From Thermoprotei archaeon (GTDB lineage: Archaea > Thermoproteota > Methanomethylicia > Nezhaarchaeales > WYZ-LMO8), in NCBI GenBank assembly GCA_003650865.1, contig QMSN01000025.1:1-10030 (forward strand): a stretch of 10,030 nucleotides of DNA, given 5' to 3'. Shown piece by piece: positions 1 through 6,584 of this stretch. Position numbers and translations under genes: made by a program. The notes below the pieces were generated by a model. That model made no database searches, was not told the origin of the DNA, and worked only from the letters and a program-made list of their open reading frames with translations. Each line of letters starts with the position of its first letter. Position 1 is the first letter of the stretch.

Positions 1-570
1 ATGGCTGTCGGCTTCACCCTAGCCTCCGTCGTCGGGCTCTTATCCCTCCTCGTGGCTGTGCTTGCCTGTGCGGTCTTTACTGCTTACAGCGCAAGGCTGA
101 AGAGGATGGGGCTCTTGGGAAACGCTGCTGTAAGCCTATGCGTAGCCCTCACCTTCATATACGGCTCGACTGGCTGGGGCTACCCCACAGCCCTTATAGC
201 TCTCTTCTCGCTTATGGCCTTCCTAGCCAACATGAGTCGTGAAGTGGTCAAGGGAGTCGTCGACGTGGAGGGCGATAGCGCTAAGGGCGTTAGGACTCTA
301 GCCGTCGTAATTGGGCTGAGAGGGGCTTCTATGGCCTCGCTGGCCTTTATGGCATCGGCTGTGGCTATAAGCGTGCTTCCATACGTGCTTGGCTACGTGA
401 ACCAGCTCTACCTCTCCCTCATATCCGTGGCTGACGTGGGGCTCCTAGCTTCCTCGTGCTATACAGCTCTAAAACCGACTCCATATACTGCTAAGAGGGC
501 GAAGAACCTCATGTTGATCTTCATGTGTATAGCTCTAGCGGCCTTCTTGGCGGGATCTGCTCCCAGCTAG
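1..570 (+). CDS. UbiA-family prenyltransferase, probable digeranylgeranylglyceryl phosphate synthase (5' truncated by window)
   Basis: This is the C-terminal 189 residues of a membrane prenyltransferase. The family attaches the second geranylgeranyl chain to geranylgeranylglyceryl phosphate, a core step of archaeal ether-lipid synthesis. Visible family marks are a YSARLKR segment (residues 29-35) after a transmembrane helix, the stretch ALTFIYG (49-55), and the second Asp-rich motif with REVVKG, D88 and D92 followed by a KGVRTLA segment (95-101). Several further hydrophobic helices follow. The first Asp-rich motif (NDxxDxxxD type) is missing and family members are about 280 residues long, so the ATG at position 1 is probably internal and the true start lies upstream. 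The stop is TAG, 2 bp from the convergent end of the channel gene. Other UbiA enzymes (menaquinone or heme-type) are possible, but the archaeal lipid enzyme fits best. Confidence 0.85.
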   Translation: MAVGFTLASVVGLLSLLVAVLACAVFTAYSARLKRMGLLGNAAVSLCVALTFIYGSTGWGYPTALIALFSLMAFLANMSREVVKGVVDVEGDSAKGVRTLAVVIGLRGASMASLAFMASAVAISVLPYVLGYVNQLYLSLISVADVGLLASSCYTALKPTPYTAKRAKNLMLIFMCIALAAFLAGSAPS

Positions 571-572
571 CT

Positions 573-1577
573 TCACTCTTGGACGTGCCTAAGAGTTATT
601 ATCAAGTCGTCCTCCTTTATGAGCTCGTCCTCAGGTGGGTTCGCTATGATCCTCCCATCTCTCACTATGGCGACTATTATCACGTTCTCGGTTCTCTTGA
701 GCGTGCTCAAGGCGTCTATGAACTTCATGCCTACGACGCTCCTAGGAGCCTTCCTCTGGTCTAGGTCTATGCCTTGGCCAGCCTCTATGGCGTCCACTAT
801 GAACCTGACGACGTGGGGCTCGTGGGCGAAGCATGCTAAAAGCTTCTCCTGTGCCATAGGTGATACGACGTCGTCAGCTCCAGCTTGGGATATAAGGTCT
901 ACAGCCTCGAAGTGGTTTGCCTTTGCGTATATCCTGCACTTCCTGTTCTTCCTCCTTATCTTGAGGACTAGGTGTATTGTCCTTGAGTCGTCGCTCAAAG
1001 ATATTATCACTATGTTCGCTTGAGCGATTCTAGCCCTAGCCAAGGCGTCGTCGCTCACCAGGTCCCCCCTAACGACCTCAACGTCACTCCACCCAAACTC
1101 AACTCTAGGTGTGTGGTGGTGGGGCAGCAGAACTGTGATGTCGCTGAAGCCTCCTCCCTGCTTTAGCTCGTCGACTATTTCCTTAGCCCTTATGTCTATG
1201 TCGCATATGACTACCACGTTAGACCTCCTGACGGTAATCAGCCCCTCCCTCCTCCTAATGGTTGCCATCAGGAACTTCTCAGCTAAGAGAGATACGAGTA
1301 GGGTAAATGAAGCTATCCCAGCCACAGAGGTGAAGGTTGCTAGGCTCTTGCCCTCAATGGTCTTGGGGGTTATGTCTCCATAGCCTATCGTGGACATTGT
1401 TATGGTCGCCCAGTACACGCAGTCAAAGAACGTGAGCCCATCCTGAACCTGGTACTCGAAGGCGTAGAAGAGTATTGCTGAGACGAGGTCGACAGCTATG
1501 ACGGCTACCAGTGCTGTTAGAAGTCTGTGTTGGACGAGCTTCTTAACGAGCTTCTTCAAGACCCTGTACGGTATCAA
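573..1577 (-). CDS. Two-TM potassium channel with C-terminal RCK domain (MthK-like)
   Basis: A 334-residue K+ channel of the MthK architecture. A first hydrophobic helix (about 20-42), a pore helix with the selectivity filter TIGYGD (63-68), and a second helix with a possible hinge glycine (G87) come first. A cytosolic RCK-N Rossmann domain (about 118-245) and an RCK-C domain (about 275-332, with GMKFIDAL and EDDLIITL) follow. The nucleotide-site glycines are poor: the first strand reads VVVICDID where MthK has a Gly after the Cys. The start is TTG; an in-frame TGA three codons upstream rules out a longer form. A weak GAG precedes the start, and TTTTAGC at about 1607-1613 on the minus strand could be a TATA box giving a nearly leaderless transcript. 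It lies 57 bp after mmp6, so read-through from that operon is also possible. Confidence 0.9.
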   Translation of the reverse strand: MIPYRVLKKLVKKLVQHRLLTALVAVIAVDLVSAILFYAFEYQVQDGLTFFDCVYWATITMSTIGYGDITPKTIEGKSLATFTSVAGIASFTLLVSLLAEKFLMATIRRREGLITVRRSNVVVICDIDIRAKEIVDELKQGGGFSDITVLLPHHHTPRVEFGWSDVEVVRGDLVSDDALARARIAQANIVIISLSDDSRTIHLVLKIRRKNRKCRIYAKANHFEAVDLISQAGADDVVSPMAQEKLLACFAHEPHVVRFIVDAIEAGQGIDLDQRKAPRSVVGMKFIDALSTLKRTENVIIVAIVRDGRIIANPPEDELIKEDDLIITLRHVQE

Positions 1578-1634
1578 CTCAACTCAAGTTTATGTTGCTG
1601 AGAAAGCTAAAATCGTTTACCCTTCAAGGCCCTG

Positions 1635-2153
1635 TTAAGCCCAGAGTATTACTCTCCCGTAGGGGCATCTGCCGTAGCAGGCGTGGTCACCCATGAACCT
1701 CTTCTCAGGGCAGTACACGTACTTCTCTCCGTTAACCTCGACTACGAGGGCGACTACGTACTCCCTCACGTGCTTGCACTCGACTATTTTCGGCTTAAGC
1801 TCACCAACGCCTCTACCCCTAGCCCTAGCCATGTTGAGGGCCATCTCAAGCTCGAAGTCGAGCTGCACAAGACCCTTTCTCCTAGCAACCCCCCTAGCTG
1901 TGTACTGCGACGTGAACCTCTCATCTACTGATGGAAAGCCCCTAGGCTTGACGAGGAGGTTATCTGGGTCTAAGCTCCAAGCGTACTTCACAGCTGCATC
2001 TACGTGCTCCTCATCTCCCTCGACGACGAGCCCGAAGCCGTATAGCTTGATGGTTAGAGGTAGCCCAAGCCACGACAACTGCTCAGCTAGTGCTGAAGGG
2101 GTTAGCTTTGAGGTTGGGGTTACGACTATTAGGGCTCTCCTCAACACAGTCAC
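1635..2153 (-). CDS. mmp6: Methanogenesis marker protein 6 with Cys-rich C-terminal extension
   Basis: A 172-residue protein resembling methanogenesis marker 6, a family of unknown biochemistry found with MCR. Recognisable pieces are an N-terminal alpha/beta stretch with a TPSALAEQLSWLGLPLTIK-like segment (18-36), GLVVEGDEE (41-49), the signature DNLLVKPRGFPSVDER (64-79), and a following QLDFELE helix (97-103) corresponding to the family's FHQLE region. The last roughly 50 residues add Cys126, Cys148, Cys159 and Cys163 (the last two as CYGRC), which I do not remember in euryarchaeal homologues and which could bind metal or a Fe-S cluster. The start is GTG, overlapping the TGA stop of the upstream fusion gene as GTGA, which implies translational coupling. 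The assignment rests on remembered family motifs. Confidence 0.75.
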   Translation of the reverse strand: MTVLRRALIVVTPTSKLTPSALAEQLSWLGLPLTIKLYGFGLVVEGDEEHVDAAVKYAWSLDPDNLLVKPRGFPSVDERFTSQYTARGVARRKGLVQLDFELEMALNMARARGRGVGELKPKIVECKHVREYVVALVVEVNGEKYVYCPEKRFMGDHACYGRCPYGRVILWA

Positions 2154-3886
2154 CTCGAGTTCAAAGCCATGGCTGCAGCCCCGATGGCTCCGGCTAGGTG
2201 TGAGTGCTTGGGCTTTAAGGCTTTGATCCCCGTGACCTCCTCTAGGGCCCTCGTCAAGCCCTCCACTAGAGAAGTCCCTCCAACGTGTATTAGTGGGCTC
2301 ACAACGTCTATGTCGCCTAGGAATTGCTGGTAGAACTGCTCAGCTATGCTTCTACACACGGCTGCAGCTACACTCCTCCTGTCAAGCCCTCGAGCTAGTA
2401 GGGCTACGACGTCCTGCATCCCGAATATGGCGCAGTAGGCGTTTAATGTGACGTTTGAGCTGAGCCCCTCGACAGCCATTTCCCCAAGCTCCTCAATGGT
2501 TACTCCAAGCCTTGAAGCTGCTGACTCGAGGAACCTGCCTGAAGCTCCAGCACACGTGCCGCCAACGGTGAAGCTGGTGGGTGTCAAATCCCTTATTGAG
2601 ACAGCCTTGCTGTCAGTGCCACCTATATCAAGTATCAAGCAGCTTCGCTCACCTGAGAGTAGAAGTGCTCCGAAGGCGCTTGAGTTCACGTCGTCGACCT
2701 TAAACGAGTCCTCAAAGAGCTCTGAGATCCTGAGCCTGCCATAGCCAGTCACACCCACGGCGTCTAGCTGACTTAAGTTTACACCAGCCATTTCAAGGGC
2801 CTCTCTAGCAGCGATCTCAGCATCTCTCTCCACGTCCACGGTGGGCCTCCACGAGAAGCCTAAGACCTCTCTTCCATCTATGACGACCGCCTTCGTCGAC
2901 GTGGACCCGGAGTCTACCCCTAGAGCCAAGCCTCCTTTAACCGGGATCTTGTAGAGCCTTCTCCTAACAGCTAGGTTGTACAGGGCTTCAACCCTCAGCT
3001 GCATATTGTAGGCTCTAGTTCTCTCAGTGAAGGAGTACGCTACAACTGGTATCTTAAGCCTCTCAGCTATGAAGGACCTAACGACATGCCTAACGAGGCT
3101 GCCCTCACCACACCTAAAACACGTCATCACAAGTGCTCCTCTAACGTTGATCTTGAGCTCTAGGAGCGATAGAGCTTGAGCCATGAGGAGCCTCAAGTCG
3201 CCGCTCGCAGGCTTGAAGCCGAACACGGACTCAATCTCCCCAACCTTCTCCTTCGAGTACTCGGGTATGTAGACCTCAGCTCCAACAGACCTTATTGCAT
3301 CCACAACTTCACCGTAAACGCCTGAGTACTCCAAGCCGCAGCTGAGGAGGGCTATTCGAGGCACCTCCGTGGGGTAGGTCGAGACCTTGGGGTGAGAGGT
3401 AATCCTCAAGACCTTAGGCGTGGAGGAGCCCCTCACAAGCCCACCCAAGGGCTTAGGCTCACCGAGGAACTCGTCAACTGCTTTAAGGAGCTTCTCAGCC
3501 TTGACGGGGTCGCTCGGCTCCTCAACTCTAAGCGTGGGCAGACCCCTCCTGCGTATGAGAGCCTGTAAGGCCATGTTGGCCCTAAAGCAGCCCGATGGGC
3601 CGAAGCAAGCCTCAGAGTCCATGATTAATGCCGCGTCAGCCTCCTCCACTAGCTTAGCGAAAAGCGCAATTCTACCCTTAGCTCCAGCAGGTAGGTCGAC
3701 AGGCGTATACCTCAAGGCTTTGACTAAATCGGAATCCTCAACATTGTAAGGAGGGGACTTCAAAGGCTTGTCTTCAACTCTCTCAGCTATAACATCCATA
3801 GACGTTAGGGGTTCATGCCCTCTCCTCAAGACTAAGTCGCTGAGTATCAAGCTGTTAAGCGGGAACACTAAAACCTTCAAGTGCAA
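2150..3886 (-). CDS. Mmp5-Mmp15 fusion: methanogenesis marker 5 domain joined to a BadF/HgdC-type Fe-S ATPase (activase)
   Basis: 578 residues in three parts. Residues 1-145 look like methanogenesis marker 5 (FPLNSLILSDLV near the start, RRGHEPLT at 21-28, ACFGPSGC with C94 and C100). After a linker, residues 176-310 match the N-terminal half of marker 15 (SCGLEYSGV with C183, TCFRCGEGSLVR with C256 and C259, YSFTERT). Residues 320-576 are a BadF/BadG/HgdC-family ATPase: phosphate loop GVDSGSTSTK (323-332), GVTGYGR (378-384), LDIGGTDSK (419-427), CAGASGRF (C445), NAYCAIFG (C485), HVGGTSL (534-540). C445 and C485 sit where HgdC-type activases hold an inter-subunit [4Fe-4S] cluster, so ATP-driven low-potential electron transfer is inferred, plausibly in MCR activation or maturation. 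The start is TTG; a second TTG at 3880 with GGGGG six bases upstream fits the usual MKV beginning and may be the real one. Confidence 0.82.
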   Translation of the reverse strand: MHLKVLVFPLNSLILSDLVLRRGHEPLTSMDVIAERVEDKPLKSPPYNVEDSDLVKALRYTPVDLPAGAKGRIALFAKLVEEADAALIMDSEACFGPSGCFRANMALQALIRRRGLPTLRVEEPSDPVKAEKLLKAVDEFLGEPKPLGGLVRGSSTPKVLRITSHPKVSTYPTEVPRIALLSCGLEYSGVYGEVVDAIRSVGAEVYIPEYSKEKVGEIESVFGFKPASGDLRLLMAQALSLLELKINVRGALVMTCFRCGEGSLVRHVVRSFIAERLKIPVVAYSFTERTRAYNMQLRVEALYNLAVRRRLYKIPVKGGLALGVDSGSTSTKAVVIDGREVLGFSWRPTVDVERDAEIAAREALEMAGVNLSQLDAVGVTGYGRLRISELFEDSFKVDDVNSSAFGALLLSGERSCLILDIGGTDSKAVSIRDLTPTSFTVGGTCAGASGRFLESAASRLGVTIEELGEMAVEGLSSNVTLNAYCAIFGMQDVVALLARGLDRRSVAAAVCRSIAEQFYQQFLGDIDVVSPLIHVGGTSLVEGLTRALEEVTGIKALKPKHSHLAGAIGAAAMALNSR

Positions 3887-3907
3887 CCCCCAAGATGCTA
3901 AGCTAAG

Positions 3908-3926
3908 AGATTTATAAATCGATTTC
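3908..3926 (-). promoter_or_regulatory. TATA/BRE promoter of the mmp5-15/mmp6 operon
   Basis: Read on the minus strand, a purine-rich TGAAATC (BRE-like) is followed by TTTATAAAT, a strong archaeal TATA box centred near 3915. The usual 25-27 bp to the start of transcription places it near 3888-3890, giving a leader of 10 bases or less before either TTG candidate. The core GATTTATAAATC is a perfect 12-bp palindrome, but no gene reads the other way here. Confidence 0.7.
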
Positions 3927-3956
3927 AGGAAGACAGAGGGACTTAACAGCGGAAGC

Positions 3957-3978
3957 TCAGAGCTTAATGGAGCTCTGA
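3957..3978 (-). repeat. Perfect 8-bp inverted repeat around the stop codon of the unknown gene
   Basis: TCAGAGCT and AGCTCTGA are separated by six bases. On the minus strand the loop plus the first arm base contains the TAA stop of the 3964-4500 gene. It could form a hairpin at the 3' end of that mRNA and separate the symporter operon from the mmp operon. There is no T-tract behind it, so it is not a typical archaeal terminator. Confidence 0.35.
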
Positions 3979-4500
3979 TCCTTCTTCACGTCGCCCCTTA
4001 ATTGCGCTCGAGGTGCTTATGGTGATCTCCTCGCCGTCTATAGCGTCGAGGGCTTTGATTACGTCACGCATCTTGACGAGCCAGAAGGGCCTATAAATAA
4101 GCTCCCTCCGCTCCACCTCTAGCTTGATGTTCTTGCCGGGGAATAAGTATGCCATATATCTCTTAGCGAAGCTCTCAGCTTGTCTTAGAGCCTCCTCTTC
4201 ACCAACTTCTAGCTTAACGAGCATCTGGCCCTCGACTTCTTCCTCCTCAACATACTTTAATTTGCCCTCTTTATCCACTTCAGGCCCTCCTTGAGCTGGC
4301 TTGCCAGTGACGCCATCGACAGAGACAACTAGCCTCACAACCCTAGGCTTCATCAAGAGCCTCCAAAGCTCAGCTTTAAAGTAGAAGATCCAGTACGGGT
4401 AGTATGTGAGGGCTACACCGCTCACTTCACAAGCCTTCTTCTTCAGTTTCTTTAAGAGCTTATCTTCAGTTACCACAGGCTTTACGTAGAGTATCTTCAC
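3964..4500 (-). CDS. Unrecognised soluble protein with an internally duplicated W-containing motif
   Basis: About 178 residues, function not recognised. There is no signal peptide or membrane helix. The N-terminus is basic (DKLLKKLKKKACE). The sequence contains two related segments: TYYPYWIFYFKAEL (32-45) followed by VVSVDGVTG (58-66), and LIYRPFWLVKM (134-144) followed by DAIDG (152-156). Between them lie a charged stretch rich in Glu and Lys and an amphipathic helix. The pattern 'aromatic-x-P-aromatic-W, then Val/Ile-Asp-Gly' suggests two copies of one alpha/beta module. The longest frame starts at TTG 4521 with no ribosome site; GTG at 4500 is preferred because GGGGTTGA lies four bases ahead and the protein then begins MKILYVKP. 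It follows the symporter stop by 47 bp (26 bp from the TTG), so it is probably co-transcribed and may serve the same pathway. Confidence 0.7.
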   Translation of the reverse strand: MKILYVKPVVTEDKLLKKLKKKACEVSGVALTYYPYWIFYFKAELWRLLMKPRVVRLVVSVDGVTGKPAQGGPEVDKEGKLKYVEEEEVEGQMLVKLEVGEEEALRQAESFAKRYMAYLFPGKNIKLEVERRELIYRPFWLVKMRDVIKALDAIDGEEITISTSSAIKGRREEGSELH

Positions 4501-4547
4501 GAACTCAACCCCACGAGTCAAATGGTAAAAATGGTGGGGGCTTGTGG

Positions 4548-6119
4548 TTACACTAGCTTGCCCGCGAAGACTCTTAAAGCTACTTCCCTCAACGCCTCCT
4601 CTTGGCTCTTAACAGTCACCTTGACTGCTTTAGCTGGCTGAGGCATCACTTGATCTAGGTATTCCTTGGGCGGCGCCTTAGTGACGAGTGCTGTCACCAC
4701 GTAGACGACCGCGCCGACGATCATGGACCACGTGAACGGATAGACTATGTAGTTCCAGCCTAGGTACTTGCTAGTGTAACCGAAGAATATGGCTGCTGCT
4801 AAGCCAGCTATCATGGTGACTATCGCAGTAACTCTGTTAGGTCTTCTCCAGAATAGCCCTCCGAAGAATAGCGGCACGAACGTTGAGGCGCATATGCCCA
4901 GTGAGGCCCATATCAGCCACATTATTAGGCCTGGAGGACTTATGACTATCGCGTAGGTCACTAGGCCAAGCGCCAACGTCGTTATCCTGCTTATCCAGAC
5001 CATGGACCTCTCGGTGGCAGATGGCTTTATGAGCATCTGGTATATGTCGCGGGCGACAGTAGCTGATGCAACCAGCAGTAGCGAGTCCACCGTGGACATA
5101 ACTGCTGAGGCGACAGCAGCTAGCAGTATACCCGCTATGACTGGATGGGTCACGTGGATTATCATGTCTGGAAGTATCATGTCCGGGTCTTGGGGTTCTG
5201 GCAGAACTCCCTGAGCCACCAATGCCCTGCCGCTGAGACCCCACCACTTAACGGACATGTGCACTGCGAAGTATATGAGGAAGGCCACGAGGGGCAGCCA
5301 CCTGTAGTAGCTGTACTTCCTCCCCATCCAGTGCCTGTGAGATACGTGGGGCATGGCTGCTAGCGAGAGAGCCACCACAACAAAGAGCGAGAATAGGAGT
5401 GGTGGGCTGCCGGGGCCCACTGGAGCGAACATCTCGACCATCCATGGATTCACGGCCTTCAGGGTGTTATTTATGGTTTCAACGCCTCCAGCTAGCGATA
5501 CCACTGTGGGCAGGAGCAAGATGACGCCTAGGATCATGATTAAGAGCTGGACGAAATCTGTGACTGCAACGGCATAGAGGCCTCCAAGGACTGAGTACAC
5601 CACCAGTATTATGGCCCCAATGGTCAGAGCCGTGAAGTAGTCCCAACCTATGAGGCTCTGCACGGTCATGGCCATTGCCTTGTACTGCCCCATCAAGTAT
5701 ACGGCGGTCAATATTATCGCTATCACGGAAGCTATGCCCCTCACAGCCTTAGACCTCTCGTACCTCAAGTCCAAGTAGTCTACGATGGTCACCAAGTCAT
5801 GCCTCTTAGCTATCCTATAGAGCCTTGGGCCCAGCACCATAGTCGTTATGACGAGGGCAGTTGCAGGCCAGAAGGTCTCCCATAGGAACGGCCAGCCCCA
5901 TGTGTACGCTGCTCCTGCAACGCCCACATAGGTCATGGCGCTAGCCGTCGTGGCTATAAGCGTGAAGTTGAGCTCCCAGAAGCCTATCTTCCTGCCACCT
6001 ATGAAGTAGTCCCTTATGTCCCTGATCTTGCCGGCGAAGACGAACCCTATGATCAGCATGGCCACGAGGTAGGCGACGAATATCCCTATAGTCGTGGGGC
6101 TCCCAACGACCTGAGCCAC
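4548..6119 (-). CDS. Sodium:solute symporter (SSF family, PutP/PanF-like)
   Basis: A 523-residue integral membrane transporter of the sodium:solute symporter family, with about 13 hydrophobic segments, the usual SSF count and length. Family marks are DYFIGGRKIGFWE (37-49) at the first loop, the second helix with a TTASAMTYVGVAGAAY-type sequence (57-72), VYSVLGGLYAVAVTDFVQ (174-191), and the helix containing AVMSTVDSLLLVASA (339-353). S342 and T343 there correspond to the Na+-binding Ser/Thr pair of PutP (S340/T341). The C-terminal tail of about 45 residues is charged and cytosolic. The start is GTG with GGAGGG eight bases upstream. The preceding small membrane peptide ends 11 bp away. The substrate cannot be read from sequence: proline, pantothenate, acetate or another carboxylate are all possible. 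Confidence 0.92.
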   Translation of the reverse strand: MAQVVGSPTTIGIFVAYLVAMLIIGFVFAGKIRDIRDYFIGGRKIGFWELNFTLIATTASAMTYVGVAGAAYTWGWPFLWETFWPATALVITTMVLGPRLYRIAKRHDLVTIVDYLDLRYERSKAVRGIASVIAIILTAVYLMGQYKAMAMTVQSLIGWDYFTALTIGAIILVVYSVLGGLYAVAVTDFVQLLIMILGVILLLPTVVSLAGGVETINNTLKAVNPWMVEMFAPVGPGSPPLLFSLFVVVALSLAAMPHVSHRHWMGRKYSYYRWLPLVAFLIYFAVHMSVKWWGLSGRALVAQGVLPEPQDPDMILPDMIIHVTHPVIAGILLAAVASAVMSTVDSLLLVASATVARDIYQMLIKPSATERSMVWISRITTLALGLVTYAIVISPPGLIMWLIWASLGICASTFVPLFFGGLFWRRPNRVTAIVTMIAGLAAAIFFGYTSKYLGWNYIVYPFTWSMIVGAVVYVVTALVTKAPPKEYLDQVMPQPAKAVKVTVKSQEEALREVALRVFAGKLV

Positions 6120-6130
6120 CTCTAGCCCTC

Positions 6131-6247
6131 CTACTCCTCTTCAGGCTTAAAGCGTAGGGCGAAGATGGCGCAGATCACTAAGACGACGATGAAGGTCCCG
6201 AAGACCCACAGCCAAGAGTACCATGGAGCGCCTAGGATATCCCCCAT
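6131..6247 (-). CDS. Small single-helix membrane peptide, probable symporter accessory protein
   Basis: A 38-residue peptide: a short N-terminal stretch with MGDILGAPWYSW, one hydrophobic helix (about 13-32, GTFIVVLVICAIFAL) and a charged tail RFKPEEE. SSF transporters are often preceded by small membrane proteins of this kind (for example the partners of PanF and MctP), and this one ends 11 bp before the symporter. The ATG at 6247 is chosen because GAGGTGA, a near-perfect Shine-Dalgarno sequence, lies five bases upstream. A longer frame reaches back to 6340, but its extra 31 residues cover the promoter and are not hydrophobic or family-like. Likely role: stabilising or assembling the symporter in the membrane; this is inference from context. 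Confidence 0.78.
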   Translation of the reverse strand: MGDILGAPWYSWLWVFGTFIVVLVICAIFALRFKPEEE

Positions 6248-6259
6248 GCGTTTCACCTC

Positions 6260-6305
6260 GCGTAAAGCGTAACGGTTTTTGTGCGTTTGCATAAAAAAGT
6301 TACGC
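6260..6305. promoter_or_regulatory. Candidate operator: GCGTAA/TTACGC repeats flanking the symporter TATA box
   Basis: On the plus strand GCGTAA occurs at 6260-6265 and 6267-6272, and its inverse TTACGC at 6300-6305. The latter two extend to the 7-bp arms GCGTAAC (6267-6273) and GTTACGC (6299-6305), with 25 bp between them, about three helical turns centre to centre. One arm sits on the predicted transcription start and the other abuts the TATA box, as expected for a repressor. A further TTACGC lies at 6406-6411. Function is inferred from position only. Confidence 0.4.
6289..6298 (-). promoter_or_regulatory. TATA box of the symporter operon
   Basis: TTTTTTATGC on the minus strand, centred near 6294, preceded by GTAAC. 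The expected transcription start near 6267 leaves a leader of about 20 bases that contains the GAGGTGA ribosome site at 6253-6259. The box is T-rich rather than canonical, but its spacing to the ribosome site is right. Confidence 0.55.
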
Positions 6306-6534
6306 CATAACTTCTTTGAAGGCAAGTAAAGCACTACCATTAGATTGACCTATGACCACCCTCAACGACAACGCCCGCTGGGATCAAGCTGTCCATGGTT
6401 TAGGCTTACGCCTTTGGCTTAGAGTCGTTCCATGACTTTTGATGAGCCTCTAGGTCAAGTGGCTTATACTCTTATGTGAGGTACTTGACGTCGTTATCAG
6501 AGTTTTTACCCAGTGTTAGTTAATTTGGCCTCTT

Positions 6535-6549
6535 GAAGTCCTTTATAAA
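6535..6549 (+). promoter_or_regulatory. TATA/BRE promoter of the ABC importer operon
   Basis: GAAGTCC (BRE-like) followed by TTTATAAA at 6542-6549, a canonical archaeal TATA box. Transcription should begin about 26 bp after its centre, near 6570-6573. That lies downstream of the GTG at 6552 and about 12-15 bases before the GTG at 6585, which decides the start of the binding-protein gene. Confidence 0.7.
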
Positions 6550-6584
6550 CTGTGCTTAAAGCCTCTTTTACTGGTGTTACTGCG

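Larger units (their letters stand above)
6248..6584. other. Divergent intergenic region between symporter operon and ABC importer operon
   Basis: About 340 bp without a convincing gene. The left end holds the symporter ribosome site, promoter and GCGTAA repeats. The right end holds the importer TATA box. The middle (about 6340-6530) contains AGGCTTACGCCT, a short imperfect palindrome at 6402-6412, and a possible secondary TATA-like CTTATACT at 6463-6470. No tRNA, CRISPR or convincing small RNA is seen. Confidence 0.6.

Noticed and set aside
1197..1268. Internal translation start at Met104 of the channel, as in MthK where a separate RCK fragment is made
   Set aside because: No ribosome-binding sequence precedes that ATG here (TAGCTGAGAAGTTCCTG), so separate production of the RCK domain is not supported.
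525..1383. Plus-strand open frames opposite the potassium channel (525-764, 619-1023, 1111-1383)
   Set aside because: They are antisense to a gene with unmistakable channel and RCK motifs, and their translations are Ser/Thr/Met-rich shadows without family features.
1683..2226. Plus-strand frames of 82 and 177 codons opposite mmp6
   Set aside because: The minus strand carries conserved Mmp6 motifs, GTGA coupling and a typical start; the plus translations are low-complexity shadows.
4837..5577. Several frames on both strands within the symporter gene
   Set aside because: All lie inside a clear full-length sodium symporter and have no recognisable features.
6436..6500. Possible C/D box small RNA beginning with TGATGA at 6440
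   Set aside because: No proper CUGA D and D' boxes at suitable distance were found; only TTGA sequences.
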